A stretch of 9,908 nt of DNA from Gammaproteobacteria bacterium (GTDB lineage: Bacteria > Pseudomonadota > Gammaproteobacteria > Xanthomonadales > Marinicellaceae): positions 1-9,908 of the forward strand of contig JAUHZH010000044.1 in the NCBI GenBank assembly GCA_030426065.1. The letters run 5' to 3'. The position numbers were made by a program, and so were the translations under genes. The first letter of the stretch is position 1, and the number at the start of each line of letters is the position of its first letter. Below the pieces are notes generated by a model. The model was not told where the DNA came from. It saw only the letters and a list, made by a program, of their open reading frames with translations, and searched no databases. Below are positions 4,913 through 9,908 of this stretch, one piece after another.

Positions 4913-7900
4913 TCACTTTTTCTCGCGTCGGTACACCAAGTCCACTGACTGCTCTTCTCCTTGGCGGGTTTCGAGGTGCAGTTTGTCATTGATCCTGTAC
5001 CTGATCAGCCAGTAACCGATGTGCTTGAACAAGCCTTGGTTGTAACCCACGAACAGTTTTTTACCGAAGTTTTTACCGGCTTCAAGTGTGGCACCCATGT
5101 CACCTTGGTTGGACACATTGAACACATCGATGCCCAAACTCGATTTCAAGTTTTCCATCAACTCACTGTTGTGTTGCAAACCCATCATCAACACCGCTTC
5201 TGCCATGGCTTCAGACTGTTCATCACCGGTCAACCCCTCCAAGCCATAACCGGTGACCAAATACGACAGGGTTTCGGCCTCATTTAAAGCCGGCGTGGCA
5301 TACAGGGTGGTTTTGAAATCTTCAACGGGACCTTCAATCTTGACACCCACGGTTTGGTCACTGTTGATCACCCGTTCGGCCCTGATTTGTAGGCTGGGGT
5401 TAGCCAGATCACCATCGAACAACAACAAACCTTGACTCAGTTGTAAAGATTGGCCATATATTTGATAAACCCCGTCTTTCAAATACAAGGTGCCTGTGGC
5501 TTTGATGCTGGGATCGCTGGCCGAATTGCTGAGGTGCAAGGCTCCGCTCAATTTGGCTTTCAACCCCAAAATTTCCAATGGTAGATCGTCTTCGATGTTG
5601 GTCTGGACATCAACTAAAATGGCATGTACTGACGTTGCAACCACTTGGTCTTTGATCACCACTTCATCAGGCAGTGTGGCGATGCCATTGGCGACTTTAT
5701 TGATTTTGATGTGGCCTTGATTGACCAACAAATCACCTTGAACGGTTGTTTGTTCTGGTTTGGCCATGATTTTCAAATTGGGTGTCACAGATAAGGTCAA
5801 TTCACTGCTGTTGGCAACCTGAAACGCATCACCTTTGAGAGAAGAATCAATCTGCCAATCCAACGACTCACCCCAATCAATGAACACGGTGCCTTCCGAT
5901 TCAACTTGTCCTTCACCCGCTTGAGCAGCCGCTTTGAAAAGGTAAGTTTTGTCTTTGTGGCTGTTGATGATGACCACCACATGCTGCAAAGGCACATCGA
6001 CCGATTGCAGCGACAATGCCCCTTCAAGCAATTCAACTTTGGCGGCCAATTGTGGCTCTGTGATGGGCCCTTGAATGCGCCCTTCAATGTGTAACTGCCC
6101 TTCCATTGACTTGATTTCATCAAACAATTCAGCAATCATGGCATTGTTGCCAATGTGGGCTTGGTAACCACCACTGACCGTCAAACCCAATTGTTCATCA
6201 GGATGTAAGTGGGCATTCAAGTTCAAATACGACCCGTCTTCCAATGCCAACTTTATATCAAATTGACTGTCGTCATTGACTTGGCGTCCAGTGACGGTAA
6301 AGTGCGTGAAAGCGACTTTTTCTTGATTCACGTTGAATGGTTGCGTGATCCAATGACCCTTTTCAACAGACATTTCACCATCGATGTTGACATCATCTGA
6401 TTGCCATTGCACAGTCACGCCGCCGTTCATTTCACCATCAAGCTTAAATCCTTGGGGCATCAAAAATTGCCAAGGTTCCAAGTCAAATTGACTCAAGTTG
6501 ATTTGTCCTTGGGACTGTTGCTTGCCATCATGACCCCATTCCAAACACAACTGCCCAACTCCATCGGCCGGCTGCCAACAACTTTTGCTCCATGCCAAGC
6601 CTTTGGATGACCATCCAATGGCCGTGGGTTGTTCTAATTGCCATTGTTTGTTGATGGTTTTCAGTTTCATTTGGTGTTGTTTCAATTGCACCTGGTAACC
6701 CTGCTGTTCCATGTACCGCCCATCGAATGCCATGTCGTTGTGCCATTCGGGTCCTTCCATTTGCACGGTGACCTGATGCGCATCCACCGTCCCGTTGACT
6801 GTGATTTTGCCTTGGTCAATCATTTGCCCTTGAATGGCCAGACCTTCAACCTCCACATCCATGGACAAAGCCCCATTGGGGTCACCTGAGAACCGAAGTT
6901 GAGAGCGAGACAAAGCAGTTTCTTGCCATTTCAAATCACCCAACTCCAATTGTCCAGACAGATCCAATTGATTGCGCTTGTTGTTGGCTTTTACCAGGCC
7001 TTTGAGGGTACCGGTGAGGTCTTGATTCAGCAATTTCAGCTGTTGCCAGTCCAAAGTGGCATCCAATGTCCAATCGCCATTACCAACACCACCATGGTTG
7101 AGCGTGAAGGATCCTGTGTTTGATCCCCAGTCAAACACACCTTGGCCTTCAATGGCGCCACTCAATGGCCAGCGTGCGGTTGCTTCCAGATCAATCGGTG
7201 CTTGCTTCAACTGCCCTTTGATTTTGAAACTGGGAACGTCCACAAACCAATGGTCTGCGCTCCCTTCTTGGGCTTGTACCGTGATGTTGGCATCGACCTG
7301 GCCAGGCCAAGCAGGATGCAGCCACGATGTGTCCAAAGCGTTCATGGCCAATACAGCACCCACTTGCCAATTAGGAAACCACTGAAGGTTGGCTTCGCCA
7401 CTGATCAATCCAGGGGCACCTGCCAACGTCATTTGCTTCAGGTTCAAGTGATTGAAATCACCCTCACCTTGCCACTTCCAGTTGGCCGGTTGTTGGCCAT
7501 TCAAGGTCAAATTGACGTCGTTGTTCAATTTAAACTGATCTCCTTGACCTGTGGCAGCCAAAGTCCAATCGGTCAACTCATACTGCTGGGACTGATGAAA
7601 GACATCCATCCGATTGGATGCCAATATCAATTGCCAATCAGGTTTAATGAGTAAATTCGACACGCTACCATTTGATGTCAATGTCCCCTTAACTTCTGGG
7701 CCATTGATCTGGTGCTCGGCATCCAAACGAAGCTGTTTCAAATCACCTTTAACACCCCATTGGCTTATCACCTGGCGCCCATCCTGGGCCCATTGACAAG
7801 TGGCTCCGATTTCCATTGGCAACTGTGGATTGGTGACCGCATCCAATGACAGCTGGCAACCGGTGTCAAAAACATGGAATGACAAATCACGCACTTGCCA

Positions 7901-8401
7901 ATGGTCATCCTTGGCCAGTAGTCTGGTGTGGATGTCATTCACCTCAATGGGTTCATCGCCCGTTTGCCACACCAAGGTGTTGATACTAATTTGTTCCAAA
8001 TCCAATGCCAGCGGCAAGGCAAAACCTTCCCAACGATTGTCCAGTGTGGGTTGTTTTGCGTCAGTTGGAGATTCTTTGACTGCGATGGACAACCGATTGT
8101 TTTCCAGTGCTTTCAGTGACAATTGGGGCGCCAACCATTGATAAGACAAGCCAAGTAATTTGATTTGATCGGCAGTGATGTCGATTCCTTGGTCCTGATA
8201 CTTCAATGAGGTAAAAGACAAGTCACTCGAAAACGTGCCTGACACCGAAGCATAGCTCAACTCAGGCAACCAACGCTTGGTGACAAAACCCAAAGCCCAC
8301 CGGGTGCCCGATTGGGTGTGCCATATAAACAGTAAAGAAAACACAAGCAATAACAGCAGTAAAACACTGAGTTTCAATGTTTTTTTGATGATGTTTTTCA
8401 T
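4913..8401 (-). CDS. tamB: TamB, inner-membrane-anchored translocation and assembly module subunit
   Basis: This 1162-residue protein is close in size to E. coli TamB (about 1259). It has a basic N-terminus and a signal-anchor helix (about 9-27), then a very long, beta-rich region with no other membrane segment, fitting the periplasm-spanning hydrophobic groove of AsmA/VPS13-like proteins. The C-terminal TamB/DUF490 domain (about 800-1162) shows the usual marks: GTLYLKDGVYQIYGQ (970-984), LLLFDGDLANPSLQIRA (992-1008), LSYLVTGYGL (1045-1054), and a final RYRINDKLHLETRQG (1134-1148) with DLVYRRE. TamB pairs with TamA, aids insertion of some outer-membrane proteins and autotransporters, and, with other AsmA-like proteins, moves phospholipids to the outer membrane. 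Two cysteine pairs (C182/C202, C608/C619) could be disulfides. The protein ends in REKK, without the C-terminal aromatic residue I recall for E. coli TamB. The start overlaps the tamA stop by one base. Confidence 0.95.
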   Translation of the reverse strand: MKNIIKKTLKLSVLLLLLLVFSLLFIWHTQSGTRWALGFVTKRWLPELSYASVSGTFSSDLSFTSLKYQDQGIDITADQIKLLGLSYQWLAPQLSLKALENNRLSIAVKESPTDAKQPTLDNRWEGFALPLALDLEQISINTLVWQTGDEPIEVNDIHTRLLAKDDHWQVRDLSFHVFDTGCQLSLDAVTNPQLPMEIGATCQWAQDGRQVISQWGVKGDLKQLRLDAEHQINGPEVKGTLTSNGSVSNLLIKPDWQLILASNRMDVFHQSQQYELTDWTLAATGQGDQFKLNNDVNLTLNGQQPANWKWQGEGDFNHLNLKQMTLAGAPGLISGEANLQWFPNWQVGAVLAMNALDTSWLHPAWPGQVDANITVQAQEGSADHWFVDVPSFKIKGQLKQAPIDLEATARWPLSGAIEGQGVFDWGSNTGSFTLNHGGVGNGDWTLDATLDWQQLKLLNQDLTGTLKGLVKANNKRNQLDLSGQLELGDLKWQETALSRSQLRFSGDPNGALSMDVEVEGLAIQGQMIDQGKITVNGTVDAHQVTVQMEGPEWHNDMAFDGRYMEQQGYQVQLKQHQMKLKTINKQWQLEQPTAIGWSSKGLAWSKSCWQPADGVGQLCLEWGHDGKQQSQGQINLSQFDLEPWQFLMPQGFKLDGEMNGGVTVQWQSDDVNIDGEMSVEKGHWITQPFNVNQEKVAFTHFTVTGRQVNDDSQFDIKLALEDGSYLNLNAHLHPDEQLGLTVSGGYQAHIGNNAMIAELFDEIKSMEGQLHIEGRIQGPITEPQLAAKVELLEGALSLQSVDVPLQHVVVIINSHKDKTYLFKAAAQAGEGQVESEGTVFIDWGESLDWQIDSSLKGDAFQVANSSELTLSVTPNLKIMAKPEQTTVQGDLLVNQGHIKINKVANGIATLPDEVVIKDQVVATSVHAILVDVQTNIEDDLPLEILGLKAKLSGALHLSNSASDPSIKATGTLYLKDGVYQIYGQSLQLSQGLLLFDGDLANPSLQIRAERVINSDQTVGVKIEGPVEDFKTTLYATPALNEAETLSYLVTGYGLEGLTGDEQSEAMAEAVLMMGLQHNSELMENLKSSLGIDVFNVSNQGDMGATLEAGKNFGKKLFVGYNQGLFKHIGYWLIRYRINDKLHLETRQGEEQSVDLVYRREKK

Positions 8402-8403
8402 TA
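8399..8403 (-). promoter_or_regulatory. TAATG stop/start junction of tamA and tamB
   Basis: The tamA TAA and the tamB ATG share one base (8401). A weak AGGG lies 11 bases upstream of the ATG, inside the tamA end. The two genes are certainly cotranscribed and probably translationally coupled, as expected for subunits of one complex. Confidence 0.7.
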
Positions 8404-9908
8404 AAAATCAGGCCCTACGGTGAAATGAAACTTGACCCCGGAGGCATCGTCATCATGCAAAGGCCGAGCAGCATCCAAGCGAATGGGACCCAGTGGAGAC
8501 AGCCATCGGATGCCAAGACCAGCAGACTGCTTGACTTCAAAATCGTCATTGAACGCATTGCCCGCATCAGTGAACACCGCCCAAGACCATCGGTCATTGA
8601 TTTGATATTCAAATTCCACACCGGCTGAAACCACGTGCTTGCCACCGATCAAATCGCCGCTCAAATCTTCAGGAGAGAGGCTTTCGTAATCATAACCACG
8701 GATGGTGCGATCACCGCCAGAGTAAAAACGGTAACTGAACGGCAGTTTGTCAAAATCATTGACGTGCGTGGCACCCAATTGGGCATGGTAAATCATCCGG
8801 CTGCGATCCCCCACACCATGGATGAATTTGCTTTTGAACTCTGCTTGAACAAACGACACATCCGATAACAAAGCTTCATCTGCGGCCTGTAAAGTCATTT
8901 CCACCCGAACACCTTGCCTTGCTTTGATCCAGTCATCGGCCTTGCGCCAAGTCCAGGTGACACCAGGTACGAAGACCAGTGACCGTGTTTTTTCTTCACC
9001 TTTGAAGCCAAACCGTTCATTGGTGATGTCTATGAAATTGGCATTCTGCCAATGTTCAGAAAAACTTCTGTTTTGGCTGATGCTGATTTTATCGGTTTCC
9101 TGTTGTTTGCGATCGATGTCTTCAAAAAGATAACCCAAATCCACCAAATACCATTGGTTCAAGGGCTTGTCTTTGCTGGGGATTTTCAAACGAAAACTCA
9201 AATCTTGATTGGTTTGCGCCATTTTGGCTTGTGATTTGAATTGCCATGCCCGTTTACCCACCCGATCATTGCGGTACTCTAAAGTGGTTCTCGGTCCGGT
9301 GTCGGTGGCGTACCCAAGACCAATGCTGTAGTGAATGCGTTTGGCCGGTTGCACTTCAAACAACAAATCGACGGTGGCCAAGCCATTGATTTTGGGCGAC
9401 TCATCTGGGTTTTGCTTGGTGCGGTTGATTTTCTTTAACGACACCTGGCTGAAATAGTTGCTGTCATTGAGGGCAGACAGTTGCAATTGTATGTCGCGAC
9501 TTTTGACCACATGCCCTGGTTTGATGCGCACCATGTTTTGTAGCAACCCCTCATCCAAAAAACGTGGTGTTTGATTGAAGACAATTTTACCGACATGATA
9601 CAAAGGCCCGGTATCGAACACCAGTCGGATGTCAGCCTGGTGCTTGGCCTCGTCTACCGTGATGTTGGCTTCAGTGAATTGGCTGTCCAAGTAACCCAGG
9701 GATTGGGCTTTGCTCAACAATGCACTCTTGAACTGCTGGTATTTGGGGGTGTTCAAGACGTCGCCTTCTTGCAGGGCCAGATCCTTGATCAGTGGTTTGA
9801 GTTCAGGCGCTGACTGCCCTTCTCCTTGCCACTCAAAATCCCAACGATTTAACAAGGTGGCTTGGTTCAGTTGCACATCCAATATCAACGCTTTGCAGGT
9901 TTCGGCAC
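8401..9908 (-). CDS. tamA: TamA, Omp85-family outer membrane protein (start beyond window)
   Basis: The frame is open to the window edge, leaving 501 visible residues. E. coli TamA has about 577, so the signal peptide and most of POTRA 1 are missing here. Counting from the first visible residue, there are two POTRA-like units (about 20-100 and 101-190; the second begins LYHVGKIVFN and includes RIKPGHVV). A 16-strand-type barrel follows from about 190. The L6 loop motif GGDRTIRGYDYESLSP (397-412) carries the RGY form of the VRGF motif that defines Omp85 proteins. The end shows PLGPIRLDAARPL (471-483), and the chain finishes in FTVGPDF with the terminal Phe used as the outer-membrane assembly signal. 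TamA and TamB together help place proteins in the outer membrane. An in-frame TTG at 9888 is not a real start, since homology to TamA extends upstream of it. Confidence 0.95.
   Translation of the reverse strand, partial: AETCKALILDVQLNQATLLNRWDFEWQGEGQSAPELKPLIKDLALQEGDVLNTPKYQQFKSALLSKAQSLGYLDSQFTEANITVDEAKHQADIRLVFDTGPLYHVGKIVFNQTPRFLDEGLLQNMVRIKPGHVVKSRDIQLQLSALNDSNYFSQVSLKKINRTKQNPDESPKINGLATVDLLFEVQPAKRIHYSIGLGYATDTGPRTTLEYRNDRVGKRAWQFKSQAKMAQTNQDLSFRLKIPSKDKPLNQWYLVDLGYLFEDIDRKQQETDKISISQNRSFSEHWQNANFIDITNERFGFKGEEKTRSLVFVPGVTWTWRKADDWIKARQGVRVEMTLQAADEALLSDVSFVQAEFKSKFIHGVGDRSRMIYHAQLGATHVNDFDKLPFSYRFYSGGDRTIRGYDYESLSPEDLSGDLIGGKHVVSAGVEFEYQINDRWSWAVFTDAGNAFNDDFEVKQSAGLGIRWLSPLGPIRLDAARPLHDDDASGVKFHFTVGPDF

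Noticed and set aside
4884..4920. Stem-loop plus downstream T's as a plus-strand terminator
   Set aside because: No plus-strand gene lies upstream, the T-run begins several bases after the stem, and part of it encodes the TamB C-terminus.
7142..7654. Plus-strand 170-residue frame opposite tamB
   Set aside because: Antisense shadow of a clear TamB region; composition unlike a natural protein and no translation signal.
1..9908. tRNA, rRNA, CRISPR array, insertion sequence or phage attachment site
   Set aside because: I looked along both strands and saw no regular spaced repeats, transposase-like frame, terminal inverted repeats or tRNA-like cloverleaf; coding sequence fills nearly all of the window.

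Overview
The window suggests a Gammaproteobacterium, or a close relative, with an outer membrane. It carries a tamA-tamB pair in the usual order, base composition is balanced to slightly AT-rich by eye, and leucine codons are often TTG. A marine lineage such as Marinicella, which tends to carry ECF sigma/TPR-kinase pairs and large beta-strand-repeat surface proteins, would fit. That genus guess is from general recall and is weak. All five genes lie on the minus strand, so transcription runs from high to low coordinates.

From right to left, the window opens inside tamA (9908-8401; its start is outside). TamA is the Omp85-type barrel of the translocation and assembly module. It is followed, with a one-base TAATG overlap, by tamB (8401-4913), the inner-membrane-anchored, periplasm-spanning partner. 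A gap of about 170 bases then holds a stem-loop with a tandem octamer just after the tamB stop and a perfect TATAAT hexamer just before the next gene.

Next come an ECF-type sigma factor (4738-4163) and a receptor-like Ser/Thr kinase (about 4166-1479) whose long TPR domain is predicted to be periplasmic. The sigma factor has the sequence hallmarks of the group that pairs with Ser/Thr kinases (TIGR02999 Sig-70_X6 / ECF43-like). The two genes most likely overlap by four bases (GTGA), which suggests translational coupling and one regulatory unit.

After a 161-base gap with small inverted repeats, a gene with a clear signal peptide (1317 to the window edge) encodes a secreted beta-strand-rich repeat protein of the large adhesin / filamentous-haemagglutinin-like type. 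It runs off the left edge with no stop.

A plausible working model, which is inference, is this. The periplasmic TPR domain senses an envelope or surface cue. The cytoplasmic kinase domain phosphorylates the sigma factor at a threonine that stands where other ECF factors have an acidic residue. The activated sigma factor then drives genes that may include itself and the adjacent surface protein. The TAM genes next door are an envelope-assembly function, and nothing in the sequence shows co-regulation with the sigma/kinase pair. The most interesting parts are the sigma-kinase pair, with its threonine switch and a kinase C-lobe about 28 residues shorter than PknB, and its position beside a large secreted protein.
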